Below are positions 1-7,739 of a DNA stretch of 64,000 bases, one piece after another. Origin of the DNA: Bacteroidales bacterium (GTDB taxonomy: Bacteria; Bacteroidota; Bacteroidia; Bacteroidales; UBA932); contig SUYL01000009.1 of the NCBI GenBank assembly GCA_015060445.1, positions 1-64,000 on the forward strand, written 5' to 3'. The translations under genes and the position numbers were made by a program. The notes below the pieces were generated by a model. The model was not told where the DNA came from, searched no databases, and worked only from the letters and a program-made list of their open reading frames with translations. Position 1 is the first letter of the stretch. Every line of letters begins with the position of its first letter.

Positions 1-302
1 AAGGCACTTAGTGTATTATCACCAACAGATATTGCATTGCTCTTAATAACACGAACCTGTGCATACAGGTCAACTTCTGGAACTGACTCAATCAACTCCT
101 GCCCCAAGCCTATTGTCGTTTCAAATGTCTCAATCGGACATACAGCATAAACGCGTTTGAAATCCTTTCCGTGGTCTATTTCCCATTTGTCAGAAAAGAA
201 AGACAAAAGTGGAATGGTAAAAGCCAAGGCAACACTAATACCTATCACCTCTACGGTGGTATACCATTTATTCCGGAACAGAAAACGCAAGTATTCAAAC
301 AT
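1..302 (-). CDS. ABC transporter permease, N-terminal fragment (MacB/FtsX-like), cut by the window edge
   Basis: The reverse strand opens with ATG at 302 and stays open to position 1, giving about 100 residues beginning MFEYLRFLFRNKWYTTVEV. A transmembrane helix follows (about residues 18-36), then the start of a periplasmic domain. The beginning closely resembles the permease at 43367-45715 (FRFLSRNKLYTAIEVVGFS), so it belongs to the same subfamily of MacB-like exporter permeases. The rest lies outside the window. Upstream are a TGTAAAG palindrome in the leader (317-333), a sigma-54-like promoter (371-386) and another palindrome (441-457), the same arrangement seen at three other exporter genes here. 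The start codon has no strong ribosome site, which is normal for this phylum. Confidence 0.85.
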   Translation of the reverse strand, partial: MFEYLRFLFRNKWYTTVEVIGISVALAFTIPLLSFFSDKWEIDHGKDFKRVYAVCPIETFETTIGLGQELIESVPEVDLYAQVRVIKSNAISVGDNTLSA

Positions 303-316
303 GATTGTATAGGGTC

Positions 317-333
317 TGTAAAGTTTCTTTACA
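317..333. promoter_or_regulatory. Leader palindrome TGTAAAG-TTT-CTTTACA
   Basis: Perfect 7-bp arms with a 3-base centre, between the sigma-54-like promoter and the start codon of the permease fragment. It is the same word as the upstream activator-like sites at 4823, 27574 and 37436. A related palindrome sits in the leader of the 2372-4705 permease at 4709-4723. Confidence 0.6.
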
Positions 334-370
334 CTTTTTTATTAAAATTAAGGTTATACCCATATATCCC

Positions 371-386
371 GACAAAACCGTGCCAA
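371..386 (-). promoter_or_regulatory. Sigma-54-like promoter of the permease at 1-302
   Basis: On the reverse strand it reads TTGGCACGGTTTTGTC. The -24 part TTGGCACG is a consensus match; the -12 part (TTTTGTC) is imperfect. It lies 69 bases upstream of the start codon and 54 bases from the palindrome at 441-457. It has the same form as the site at 4751-4766. Confidence 0.6.
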
Positions 387-440
387 GAAGGGTATTGGCC
401 TTATTCTAAGCAGGTTGCACATTTCTTGAAAAGAAATAAC

Positions 441-457
441 TGTAAAGTTTCCTTACA
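441..457. promoter_or_regulatory. Upstream activator-like palindrome (TGTAAAG-TTT-CCTTACA)
   Basis: One mismatch from the perfect 7-3-7 palindrome. It lies 54 bases upstream of the sigma-54-like -24 element, nearly the same distance as at 4823, 27574 and 37436. More half sites with the arms reversed follow at 459-475. Confidence 0.6.
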
Positions 458-554
458 CTTTACAAAATATGTAAAGGGGTTAAATCAATAAGAAATTTCA
501 AATTCTCCAAGTTTGCTATATCTTCTCACCTCATACAGTAGCATGCAATATTAT

Positions 555-601
555 GCGGCAAAAACAAGCCCTGCAACCTCATCCCGAGACCACAGGGCTT
601 G
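555..601 (-). terminator. Intrinsic terminator behind the PH/transglutaminase group
   Basis: CAAGCCCTG (565-573) pairs with CAGGGCTTG (593-601), a 9-bp stem with a 19-base loop. On the reverse strand the stem is followed by TTTTT. It lies about 70 bases past the last minus-strand stop codon of that group. The stretch 487-672 holds nothing else I recognise. Confidence 0.6.
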
Positions 602-672
602 CCCGACTTAACCTAACTTAAAAAACTATTTCACTTATGTAAACAAGTGTCCCAGCCAAAAGTTCAGGTATT

Positions 673-867
673 TCATTTGTTTTTCAATTTTTCTTTGGTA
701 TATTCCACCAACTCATCCCTTTTCTTGCAGTTGAAAACTATAATTTCATCCGTGCATTTTACAAGTACAAGATCCTTTTTCTCTGTAGCATGCATCGTAT
801 ATAGGCCAAGTGTCTTGTTTTTGAACACACCTACATAATAGCCATCACCTCCAGAACTGTTCCACAT
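673..867 (-). CDS. Short PH-domain-like protein or C-terminal remnant
   Basis: Sixty-four codons from ATG at 867. The residues GYYVGVFKNKTLGLYTMHA and the following VLVKCTDEIIVFNC resemble the last strands of bacterial PH-like domains, including the end of the 158-residue protein at 1778-2254 (GFFGYWGWFKERDLGKYFA). The first half of such a domain and the membrane segments are missing. The start overlaps the end of the transglutaminase-like gene by 23 bases, which would allow translational coupling. It is either a small partner protein or the remains of a second PH gene; I cannot decide which. A longer start at 924 only adds residues read out of frame through the neighbouring gene. Confidence 0.45.
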   Translation of the reverse strand: MWNSSGGDGYYVGVFKNKTLGLYTMHATEKKDLVLVKCTDEIIVFNCKKRDELVEYTKEKLKNK

Positions 868-1771
868 CGTTTGTGGCAACGGAGGTGTGTTTGTGGTACT
901 CTTTGTCAAACGGGTCAAATCCACTTGGTACCAATCCGTAATACTTGTCCCTTAACTCGTGGTTTGGATGGTTGTCGTAATCCTCCTGATAAAATCCCAG
1001 ATTGTTCCAGCATGCAAACCAATATGTATTCTTTGCCATATACTTATAGTAGTAAGTCTTATTGGAGTGGCCATCCTCATAACCTGGGTAGAAATACATT
1101 TCCTTGTCAGCAATGTAATATTCCCTCATTTCTCTCAATGACAGCAATTTGCCCGAGGCATCAGTAACATAGTGTCCACCCATATCGGTATCAATCATTA
1201 CCCATTTGTCCAGTTCCGGAAGCCACACTTCATTTACGACATGGCAATCCCTGTCGTTCTTATCTTCAGGCAGACAAGTTATATATCTTGCCTTTATACC
1301 TGCAGCAGAAAACAGTTCAAAAGCCATTATGCTATGCAGCCTGCAATTGAATGCAGGTTCTACATTTTTTGTGTATTCCCACAGACCTATTGCATCTACA
1401 TTTTTTGGATACACCTTCTGATTTGCATGTGGAATATTGGCCGTAACAAATTTGCCTATTGCAAGAGCCTTGTCCCAAGTATCGTCATCTGCAGAGTATA
1501 AAGTATCCAACTGAAAGTACTCTTTAATTTCGGCTGCTCTCAATGAATCAATTGTTATTTTCATATCGAGATTTGCTGTATCAGCCACATACGGACCAGA
1601 ATTGCGGAGGTACTCCACGTATTCATTATATTGTTTATCTGCTATGTTGAGTCCTATGCTATATCCAACCTTGTTTACCGCTATCAGGAAAAGGACTGTC
1701 AGGAGTCCTATTACAGCAAACACATACACAGCCGTTTTGAAAAGTATTTTTAAGAAACGTTTCATTTTCAT
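845..1771 (-). CDS. Membrane-anchored transglutaminase-like (papain-fold) protein
   Basis: 308 residues. One membrane helix near the N terminus (about 14-33) is followed by a large extracytoplasmic part. The transglutaminase-like core shows the Cys-His-Asp triad in order: Cys in FNCRLHSIMAFELFSAAGIKA, His in DCHVVNEVW and Asp in WVMIDTDMGG. Family members act as proteases, peptide cyclases or cross-linkers; the substrate is unknown here. The gene starts 6 bases after the PH-domain gene at 1778-2254 and overlaps the PH-like fragment at 673-867, so the three are probably cotranscribed. The start could also be the second Met two codons later. Confidence 0.75.
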   Translation of the reverse strand: MKMKRFLKILFKTAVYVFAVIGLLTVLFLIAVNKVGYSIGLNIADKQYNEYVEYLRNSGPYVADTANLDMKITIDSLRAAEIKEYFQLDTLYSADDDTWDKALAIGKFVTANIPHANQKVYPKNVDAIGLWEYTKNVEPAFNCRLHSIMAFELFSAAGIKARYITCLPEDKNDRDCHVVNEVWLPELDKWVMIDTDMGGHYVTDASGKLLSLREMREYYIADKEMYFYPGYEDGHSNKTYYYKYMAKNTYWFACWNNLGFYQEDYDNHPNHELRDKYYGLVPSGFDPFDKEYHKHTSVATNDVEQFWR

Positions 1772-1777
1772 TTATCC

Positions 1778-2254
1778 TTATTGGTTAATTATAGAATTGA
1801 TATACTCCACCATCTTGTGTGGATTCTTGCAGCCAAGCATATATTTGCGGCCATCCTTGAGTTCTACAAGGAAACAGTCACTTGAACGGCCGTAGTAGGC
1901 AAAATATTTGCCCAAATCACGTTCCTTGAACCACCCCCAGTAACCAAAGAAACCACCGCTTCCACAAATGCGTATGGCTCCCATTGTTGGAGAGCACATT
2001 TTAACAGACAGTACATTCTGCAATGGAATAGCCTTTATCTTAAGACTGCGGTTAATGTAGATTGCAGTCTTATCAACAGAAATACTCAGTGGCATATAGA
2101 ACAATGAGGCAAGGATTGTCATACACCAAATAACTCCAAGTGATATTTGTACATATACGGGAGGATTGTTGAAAAACATAAGGCCTGCCAACAGCGCATT
2201 ACTGACAATCGTTGCAATAAGACTGAATGTACTTAAAAATACCCGTTGTTTCAT
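1778..2254 (-). CDS. Membrane protein with bacterial PH-like domain
   Basis: 158 residues. Two hydrophobic helices (about 5-28 and 33-56) precede a soluble domain. It contains the pattern SVDKTAIYIN, then IPLQNVLSVKM and GFFGYWGWFKERDLGKYFAYY, typical of bacterial PH-like (PHb) domains that follow membrane segments. Function is unknown. It leads the small group with the transglutaminase-like gene. A TAACTTTG -7-like box lies at 2271-2278 on the reverse strand. Confidence 0.6.
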   Translation of the reverse strand: MKQRVFLSTFSLIATIVSNALLAGLMFFNNPPVYVQISLGVIWCMTILASLFYMPLSISVDKTAIYINRSLKIKAIPLQNVLSVKMCSPTMGAIRICGSGGFFGYWGWFKERDLGKYFAYYGRSSDCFLVELKDGRKYMLGCKNPHKMVEYINSIINQ

Positions 2255-2293
2255 TATTTTTGGCTTTTTGCAAAGTTATTGATTATTTTTGAC

Positions 2294-2340
2294 TTATGCT
2301 GAAACATATCTCCTTATGCAATTATTTTTCCCGACAATTC
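2294..2340. repeat. 47-bp dispersed direct repeat, copy 1
   Basis: Identical by eye over 47 bases to 5740-5786 in the same orientation. It begins TTATGCTGAAACATATCTCC and ends in TTCCCGACAATTC, so it contains one copy of the abundant TCCCGACA word. Both copies lie just upstream of promoters of minus-strand genes. Confidence 0.9.
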
Positions 2341-2371
2341 CTCCCCACACACAAATCCATTCTGTTATAAC

Positions 2372-4705
2372 TTACTCCTTTTGAAGGATATCTGCCGGAT
2401 CAAGGGTTGAGGCCCTCCAGTATTGGAATGCTACAATAGCCATAGTCAATGTCTGTACGGCAATAAATGCAATGGCAAAAATGATTAATGAAATTCCCGA
2501 ACGCTCTACAAAACTCTCCTGCCAGCCATTTATCAAATGCCATGCAATAGGAGAAGCAGCAATAAAGGATAAACCAACAAGCATAAAATATCTTCCTAGG
2601 CCACTTGTTACAAGCCCTGCGGTCCCCGCTCCATAAACTCTCCTTACTGCAATATCCCTCCTGCGGTAATGCACATCAAGCAATACTTGGCCAAATACGC
2701 CAATCAGCGATAGTGCTGCTGCAAGCAGTGAGAATAATGAAATGATTTTGCCTTGCCTGATTTCAGTATTGTACAGCCCGCCCAAAATTTCATCATACTG
2801 CTTTATTTCAAATGGGTAATCCGGATCCATCTCTGCAAGCGCCGCTTTTATCTTTTCAATGACTTCCTCTTTATTCTCTGCCGAATGTAGCCTTATATAC
2901 ATATAGTCCATTGCTACATATCCACGTGGAAGGAGAATGTAAAGCAACGGTGCAGATTCATTTCTCATGGAGTTTATCCTTACCGGCCCGGACTGACCTG
3001 CAATCACCTCGTTCAGTTCACCTCCCAAATCCTTCACTTTCTGGTTCATTATTGCACAACCTGCAGTGGTAAAGTTGTCCGATTCTGTAAAATTCCTTCC
3101 ATCAACAACAGGAATACCCATTACATCCAGAAAGTTATATGTGCAGTACACTGTAAATACCCGTGTCTCTACCCCATTCAGGTCAAGCGATGTAACACTG
3201 TATGTGTCGGAGCCGCCAATACATTCCAGAGCATATGCAACATCCTCTACTTCCGGCAGCATACGGAGCCTTTCCCTTATCCAATCAGATTTCCCCGACA
3301 CATGCCTTTCCGAAAGTTGGGCAACAAGCACCTGGTCTTTATCAAATCCATGGTCAAAAGAGATCATATAGCCGTTTTGTCTGTAAACAGAAAGGGCAAA
3401 TACCAGCAATACAAACGATATTATATACTGCACGGCCAACATTGTTGTACGGAATTTTCTTCCCGACAGAGAAAATGCCCAATTCCCTTTCAGTGCAAAT
3501 GCGGGCGGCAGCGATGTGACATAGAAACTTGGATAGACTCCTGCACATACTCCAATAAATACGGCAATGCCGGTTGAAAGCAGTACAAGTGGTATCTGCT
3601 CATCAAACTTGAATGACAATTCAAGAAGCCCCTGTGAATATAGCCACTGTGAAACATACCCAATAATTCCCAAAGATACAGCAAATGCCAGGATACAGAA
3701 AAGGACAGCCTCTGTTATGAGATTCATCCGCAGTTTAAAAATGGGGCTTCCAAGTATCTTCTGGGTATTGACAGATTTTACCCTCATAGGGGCAAGTGCA
3801 GTAAAGAAAGTGGAGTAATTTATGCCGCCAATAACCATTACAAGGATGGAAATGCACACAAGCAGCCACATTTGGCTGCGGCTTCCGTTTCTGTATATGG
3901 CACTCCCCTCATCCCCAAAATAGATATCCTCAACAGGTGTCAGTTCAATATCCGTAAGCCACCCGCTCTCCTCTCCGTAATTGAAATTTTTGTTGAAATT
4001 ATCCTCCACCAAAGATTTGTTGTCGGGAGAATCAAGTAAAAGATAACACACGAAATTGGCACCTCCGTAACTCCCCTTATGAAAATTCCCCACATTCCCA
4101 TATATGTGGTTCCTCATCTGTGAATTTGCAGGGAAATCCTTGTAAACTGCCCCAACACTCAATTTTCCGGTGTTTTCACTGTCCCAGAACAAATTGTCCT
4201 TCAGTAAGATTTTCCCCAATGCAGACTCATCCCCAAACAATTTTCTGGCCAATGATTGCGGTATTGCTACCATAGAAAAATCCTTGAGGGCATCAGCATC
4301 CCCTTCAATAAACTCCACACCAAAAACATCAAACATTTCGGGGTATATGAGATCTGAACCGTATTTGAAAGGGACCGGTTTCCCATTCCCTTCCATATAG
4401 GCATAAATGATATCCTCCTCCAGAAAAGGGCAACTTACAGTGCCGGCCACAATATGGGGAGAGGAACCTATAATATCATCTGCATACCCTCTGGGCAAGA
4501 CATTCCTGAAAATGTCATCCTTGTCCACTCCAATCTTGTCAACCCTATATATTCTTCCCGACGTAGGGTGTATCCTGTCAAAACTCTGTTGGTACCCGAC
4601 CTGAATCATAAGAGCCATAAAAGCCGTGAATGCAAGGACAAGTCCGGCAAAGTTCATAACCATTGCTATGGTATATCTCCTGAAAATTGCTATGAAATTT
4701 TTCAT
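2372..4705 (-). CDS. ABC transporter permease, MacB-like with two FtsX modules
   Basis: 777 residues. The order is one helix (about 14-36), a periplasmic domain (40-270), three helices (280-405), a helix at about 425-445, a second periplasmic domain (450-650) and three C-terminal helices (655-775). This is a duplicated MacB-core/FtsX layout. The link between halves, ALKGNWAFSLSGRKFRTTM, and the tail motif RRRDIAVRRVYGA are shared with the permeases at 30546 and 40842. No ATPase gene is adjacent; the nearest is at 39994. Upstream lie a leader palindrome (4709-4723), a sigma-54-like promoter (4751-4766) and two activator-like palindromes (4823-4858), which tie it to the exporter array at 27.7-45.7 kb. 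Confidence 0.85.
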   Translation of the reverse strand: MKNFIAIFRRYTIAMVMNFAGLVLAFTAFMALMIQVGYQQSFDRIHPTSGRIYRVDKIGVDKDDIFRNVLPRGYADDIIGSSPHIVAGTVSCPFLEEDIIYAYMEGNGKPVPFKYGSDLIYPEMFDVFGVEFIEGDADALKDFSMVAIPQSLARKLFGDESALGKILLKDNLFWDSENTGKLSVGAVYKDFPANSQMRNHIYGNVGNFHKGSYGGANFVCYLLLDSPDNKSLVEDNFNKNFNYGEESGWLTDIELTPVEDIYFGDEGSAIYRNGSRSQMWLLVCISILVMVIGGINYSTFFTALAPMRVKSVNTQKILGSPIFKLRMNLITEAVLFCILAFAVSLGIIGYVSQWLYSQGLLELSFKFDEQIPLVLLSTGIAVFIGVCAGVYPSFYVTSLPPAFALKGNWAFSLSGRKFRTTMLAVQYIISFVLLVFALSVYRQNGYMISFDHGFDKDQVLVAQLSERHVSGKSDWIRERLRMLPEVEDVAYALECIGGSDTYSVTSLDLNGVETRVFTVYCTYNFLDVMGIPVVDGRNFTESDNFTTAGCAIMNQKVKDLGGELNEVIAGQSGPVRINSMRNESAPLLYILLPRGYVAMDYMYIRLHSAENKEEVIEKIKAALAEMDPDYPFEIKQYDEILGGLYNTEIRQGKIISLFSLLAAALSLIGVFGQVLLDVHYRRRDIAVRRVYGAGTAGLVTSGLGRYFMLVGLSFIAASPIAWHLINGWQESFVERSGISLIIFAIAFIAVQTLTMAIVAFQYWRASTLDPADILQKE

Positions 4706-4708
4706 AAG

Positions 4709-4723
4709 TGTAAAGCCTTTACA
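4709..4723. promoter_or_regulatory. Leader palindrome TGTAAAG-C-CTTTACA
   Basis: Perfect 7-bp arms with a single central base, ending 4 bases before the start codon of the permease. The half site doubles as the purine-rich ribosome-site region. It is related to 317-333. Confidence 0.5.
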
Positions 4724-4750
4724 TTTTTATAAATATTGCCATAAATATAT

Positions 4751-4766
4751 GACAAAAGTGTGCCAA
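4751..4766 (-). promoter_or_regulatory. Sigma-54-like promoter of permease 2372-4705
   Basis: The reverse strand reads TTGGCACACTTTTGTC: a good -24 element and an imperfect -12 element. It lies 46 bases before the start codon and 56 bases from the palindrome at 4823-4839. Confidence 0.6.
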
Positions 4767-4822
4767 ATTAGTGAATTACTTATAAATCTGGCGTTTATAA
4801 GCAATCCACTAATAAAAATGAA

Positions 4823-4858
4823 TGTAAAGAATCTTTACATGTGTATAGTTATTTTACA
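4823..4858. promoter_or_regulatory. Tandem activator-like palindromes
   Basis: The promoter-proximal site 4823-4839 is TGTAAAG-AAT-CTTTACA, a perfect palindrome. The distal site 4842-4858 is TGTATAGTTATTTTACA, a weaker match. Centres are 19 bases apart, exactly as at 27555-27590 and 37417-37452. Confidence 0.7.
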
Positions 4859-4868
4859 GAAATGCAGG

Positions 4869-5282
4869 TTACTGAAATATCTCATCCTTTGCATACCCCC
4901 TGATAGCATTTTTCTGAGCAAAAAGAAAGAATACAAAATGCAAAGCAAGTCCAATCCCCCACGCTATTGCACCAATATTCAATGATTTCAACGGCTCGGT
5001 ATGCCAACCAATATAAAAGGATGCATATCCCATTGCTATACACAATATGTAAGTAACAAAATGGAATCTGAATCCAATATCATGAATCTGATTCTCCATT
5101 TCATCCTTACCTCCAAAGTACCAGCCGGCACAAAACATCAGCCCAAAATATACAATTGAACAAACCAATGTTACAGGGAGGCTCTCCATCCCTACAGCCA
5201 TATTCAGGGCAAATCGGAAGGCTGCAGTACAAAATAGTGCACAAACGGCAAATTGCCCCAATCTTTGTGTAAATAATCTCAT
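4869..5282 (-). CDS. Four-helix membrane protein paired with a PadR regulator
   Basis: 137 residues, mostly hydrophobic, with about four predicted helices (roughly 8-25, 36-55, 72-90 and 100-120). A short polar loop GGKDEMENQ lies between helices 2 and 3. I do not recognise a family. It follows the PadR-type gene after 3 bases and is surely in the same transcript. PadR regulators are often encoded with a membrane protein whose gene they control, so a role in envelope sensing or transport is possible but unproven. Confidence 0.6.
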   Translation of the reverse strand: MRLFTQRLGQFAVCALFCTAAFRFALNMAVGMESLPVTLVCSIVYFGLMFCAGWYFGGKDEMENQIHDIGFRFHFVTYILCIAMGYASFYIGWHTEPLKSLNIGAIAWGIGLALHFVFFLFAQKNAIRGYAKDEIFQ

Positions 5283-5285
5283 AAC

Positions 5286-5651
5286 TTACTGTGTTAAAAG
5301 GTTAATAATTGATTCTTTTGTAAATATCATGATATTGCGTTCCACAAAACGCTTGAACAGTTCCTCGCCTGTTGGGGTAAGGTAATAGTACTTCCTGTCG
5401 GGACCTTTGCTTACCTTCCTGCTATCATATGCAACTATATCCAGATGCTGGAATTTCCTGAGGTTGCGGTAAAGGCTCTGCTCCTCACAGGTCATTGTCC
5501 CTTCAGATGCCCTCTCCACAAACTCCTTAATCTCCTCCATGCATTTATTGCTCTCTTTCAAAGCCAGGAATACCCAAAAAGTAAGTTGCCCCTTCTTGTA
5601 AGTCTCTTCCCATGCATCAAGCAATTCTTCAATCATAATATCTTTTGCCAT
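5286..5651 (-). CDS. PadR-family transcriptional regulator
   Basis: 121 residues. A winged-helix domain has the PadR features: an N-terminal helical part containing KKGQLTFWVFLAL, the recognition-helix region YRNLRKFQHLDIVA, and the wing SKGPDRKYYYLTPTGEEL. PadR proteins are dimeric repressors. A full Bacteroidota promoter lies upstream on the reverse strand (-7 at 5695-5702, -33 at 5722-5725). A palindrome, TTGTATAATACAA (5685-5697), overlaps the -7 box and start site, the expected place for an autorepression operator. It is the first gene of a two-gene operon with the membrane protein at 4869-5282. Confidence 0.8.
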   Translation of the reverse strand: MAKDIMIEELLDAWEETYKKGQLTFWVFLALKESNKCMEEIKEFVERASEGTMTCEEQSLYRNLRKFQHLDIVAYDSRKVSKGPDRKYYYLTPTGEELFKRFVERNIMIFTKESIINLLTQ

Positions 5652-5684
5652 AACAATAGTATTACTCCTTATGTATTAAACAAC

Positions 5685-5725
5685 TTGTATAATACAAAGG
5701 TAATATAAAAATTTTACCCTCCAAA
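5685..5725 (-). promoter_or_regulatory. PadR operon promoter with overlapping palindromic operator
   Basis: The reverse strand shows TTTG (5722-5725), 19 bases, then TACCTTTG (5695-5702): the Bacteroidota housekeeping consensus. TTGTAT-A-ATACAA style dyad symmetry at 5685-5697 overlaps the -7 box, so a bound repressor would block initiation. Repressor identity is inferred from position. Confidence 0.65.
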
Positions 5726-5739
5726 TAAATATTCAAACT

Positions 5740-5786
5740 TTATGCTGAAACATATCTCCTTATGCAATTATTTTTCCCGACAATTC
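5740..5786. repeat. 47-bp dispersed direct repeat, copy 2
   Basis: Same 47 bases as 2294-2340. It starts just upstream of the PadR promoter and ends next to the nested palindrome at 5796-5951. Confidence 0.9.
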
Positions 5787-5795
5787 ATCCCCCGT

Positions 5796-5951
5796 AGTTC
5801 CTGCAATTCACTGTGGGCAACAAGATGCTACTGAGACTATCTGGGAGGTGATTCCTGCCCACGGTGCAACAAAATTGTTCTGCCGTGGGCGCACACCTTT
5901 GTCGGGAAGCAATCTGGGATAGGGTAGTGCCCACGGTGAATTGCTGGAACT
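5796..5951. repeat. Nested long palindrome in a gene-free stretch
   Basis: A 24-bp outer inverted repeat (5796-5819 with 5928-5951, two mismatches by eye) encloses an inner hairpin GCCCACGG/CCGTGGGC (5857-5864 with 5883-5890). The core word TGCCCACGG recurs several times. The element is GC-richer than its surroundings and fills most of the 5652-6035 gap between padR and proC. The same core word occurs in the 93-bp repeats at 59668. No coding potential was seen. Confidence 0.7.
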
Positions 5952-6035
5952 GCACCCATACTGTTTGACAGTACATAAACAGACCCAGATATATAAAGTA
6001 AATGGTAATTGATACTTAGCCTCCACTTCCGGCAC

Positions 6036-6815
6036 TTACTTCACACACTCCTTGAGGCCCCTTATGACGGCGCTGGTGAAGCCGGCATGCTCCATCTCAT
6101 TGAGGCCGCGGATGGTTATCCCTCCAGGTGTGGTAACTTTATCTATTTCTGTTGCAGGATGGGCATTCTTTGCCAACAGAAGTTTGGCTGCTCCAATCAT
6201 GGTATGCTCCACAATCCTTTGTGCGTCGGCAGCCTTTATTCCAATCTCAACGCCCCCTTGGGCAGATGCCTGTACATAGCGCATTGCAAAGGCAATTCCA
6301 CAGGATGCCAGGGCTGTACATGCGGCCAACTGGCTTTCGGGAACAATCATGGAGTTGCCCAGTTTTGAGAATATGCCGTTTACTGTTGCCACTTCCGGTG
6401 AATTGAGGTCAGATGCCGTTACAAAGGTCATGCTCTCCTGTATCTCAATGGCTGTATTTGGGATAACCCTTACAACAGAAGCACTTCCAAGCCACTCCTC
6501 AAGTTCATCACAGGAGATTCCTGCCGCAACAGAGATGTATATCTGGCGCATTGCATCAAGGGCTGGGTAAACCTGTTCAATAACCTCTTTCATCAGCCAC
6601 GGCTTCACTGCAAAAATAACAATGTCGGCCCCATCTACAGCCTCGCGGTTGTTTGTGGTAAGCCTCATCTGAGGGCAGGTTTCCCTCAATTTATCTAATG
6701 TGGCACCGCTCTTTGCAGTGCAGGTAATGTTGCCCTCTGCCGTAATGTTCACTTTTGCCAACCCCTTGGCAATTGCGCCTCCCATATTTCCGGCACCTAT
6801 AATTGTAATCTTCAT
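6036..6815 (-). CDS. proC: Pyrroline-5-carboxylate reductase
   Basis: 259 residues, the usual length. It catalyses the last step of proline synthesis, NAD(P)H-dependent reduction of pyrroline-5-carboxylate. The N-terminal Rossmann motif is IGAGNMGGAIAKGL (residues 5-18). The family signature near the C terminus is present: TTPGGITIRGLNEME, the conserved substrate and dimer region. The start has a strong ribosome site (AAGGAGG, 7 bases before ATG), unusual here, and a TAACTTTG -7 box at 6844-6851 on the reverse strand. It appears monocistronic. Confidence 0.95.
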   Translation of the reverse strand: MKITIIGAGNMGGAIAKGLAKVNITAEGNITCTAKSGATLDKLRETCPQMRLTTNNREAVDGADIVIFAVKPWLMKEVIEQVYPALDAMRQIYISVAAGISCDELEEWLGSASVVRVIPNTAIEIQESMTFVTASDLNSPEVATVNGIFSKLGNSMIVPESQLAACTALASCGIAFAMRYVQASAQGGVEIGIKAADAQRIVEHTMIGAAKLLLAKNAHPATEIDKVTTPGGITIRGLNEMEHAGFTSAVIRGLKECVK

Positions 6816-6881
6816 TTAAAAACCTCCTTTGTTGGTAATGTTACAAAGTTAAACATTATTGGCTGATATTTATTGACGCCA

Positions 6882-6901
6882 TACCACCTTTTAGGGTGGT
6901 A
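6882..6901 (-). terminator. Weak hairpin between two minus-strand genes
   Basis: TACCACC (6882-6888) pairs with GGTGGTA (6895-6901). It lies downstream of the membrane protein at 6949-7479 and upstream of proC. No T run follows on the reverse strand, so termination is uncertain. Confidence 0.35.
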
Positions 6902-6948
6902 AGTTACCACCGCTCGGGAGTAAGTCTGCCGGCTTGCGGAGGAGTCCC

Positions 6949-7479
6949 TTACATTCCCTTCCTTATCTTCTTGCTTACTTCAAGATACTCTTTATGCGAA
7001 AGATTTCTGTAGGTCTCTACCTTAATTCCCTTGCTTTCCAGAATTGAAACTATTTCTGCATAGTCTTTTGGATCAACCATCAGAATGCCATAAAACAGGC
7101 CACCGCTTTTTTTCCCCCTCTTTGCTATTTCTACTGCTTCAACACTCCAATTGCCAGGCACAGGGAGCCAGAATCTGATACTCCCGATATCATTATAATT
7201 CCTGCTGATTCTGAAAAAAGGGAGAAAGTGATTCTTTACGGTTATTTTATCATCATGCAGGATAATATAAAAGAATTTACCTATATATGAATACCAGATA
7301 GCAACCATAAATAATGAGACTATACCTGATGCTACCCAAGAGGCCCAGTCGCCGGTAAGCAGGCAAGGGAGCAATATGTATTTGCAAAATACAACCAGTG
7401 AAATTATGAATATCAGCAATCCGGCCACTGTAGAAAAAGACAATGTCCTGCTGAAAGCCCTTTTGTAATACTTGATCAT
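6949..7479 (-). CDS. Membrane protein with PH-like domain, unknown function
   Basis: 176 residues from ATG at 7479. A longer start at 7569 would add 30 residues without family-like character. Two helices (about 14-36 and 44-66) are followed by a beta-rich soluble part with YIILHDDKITVKNHFLPFFR, typical of bacterial PH-like modules behind membrane segments, and a helical tail. It resembles in layout, not closely in sequence, the protein at 1778-2254. It stands alone, with no clear partner gene. Function is not known. Confidence 0.55.
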   Translation of the reverse strand: MIKYYKRAFSRTLSFSTVAGLLIFIISLVVFCKYILLPCLLTGDWASWVASGIVSLFMVAIWYSYIGKFFYIILHDDKITVKNHFLPFFRISRNYNDIGSIRFWLPVPGNWSVEAVEIAKRGKKSGGLFYGILMVDPKDYAEIVSILESKGIKVETYRNLSHKEYLEVSKKIRKGM

Positions 7480-7739
7480 ATTTAAGGTGCTATAATTGGT
7501 TATCTGCTTATACAAATGTAAATAAATTATTTGTAAAGCAACTTGCCCAATCGGAGAAATTTGCAGCAATTTTACAATCTGTCAATTTACGGCAACTTAC
7601 GGTATGATGTACGGGTATGCAGATACATAGGTAAAACTCCGTATATTGAAGAATTAGACATATTATATCTATTAATGGTACTATTTTTGTTATTGATATA
7701 CTGATGATAAACGGGATGTGATCAAATAGTTCTGAGCCC

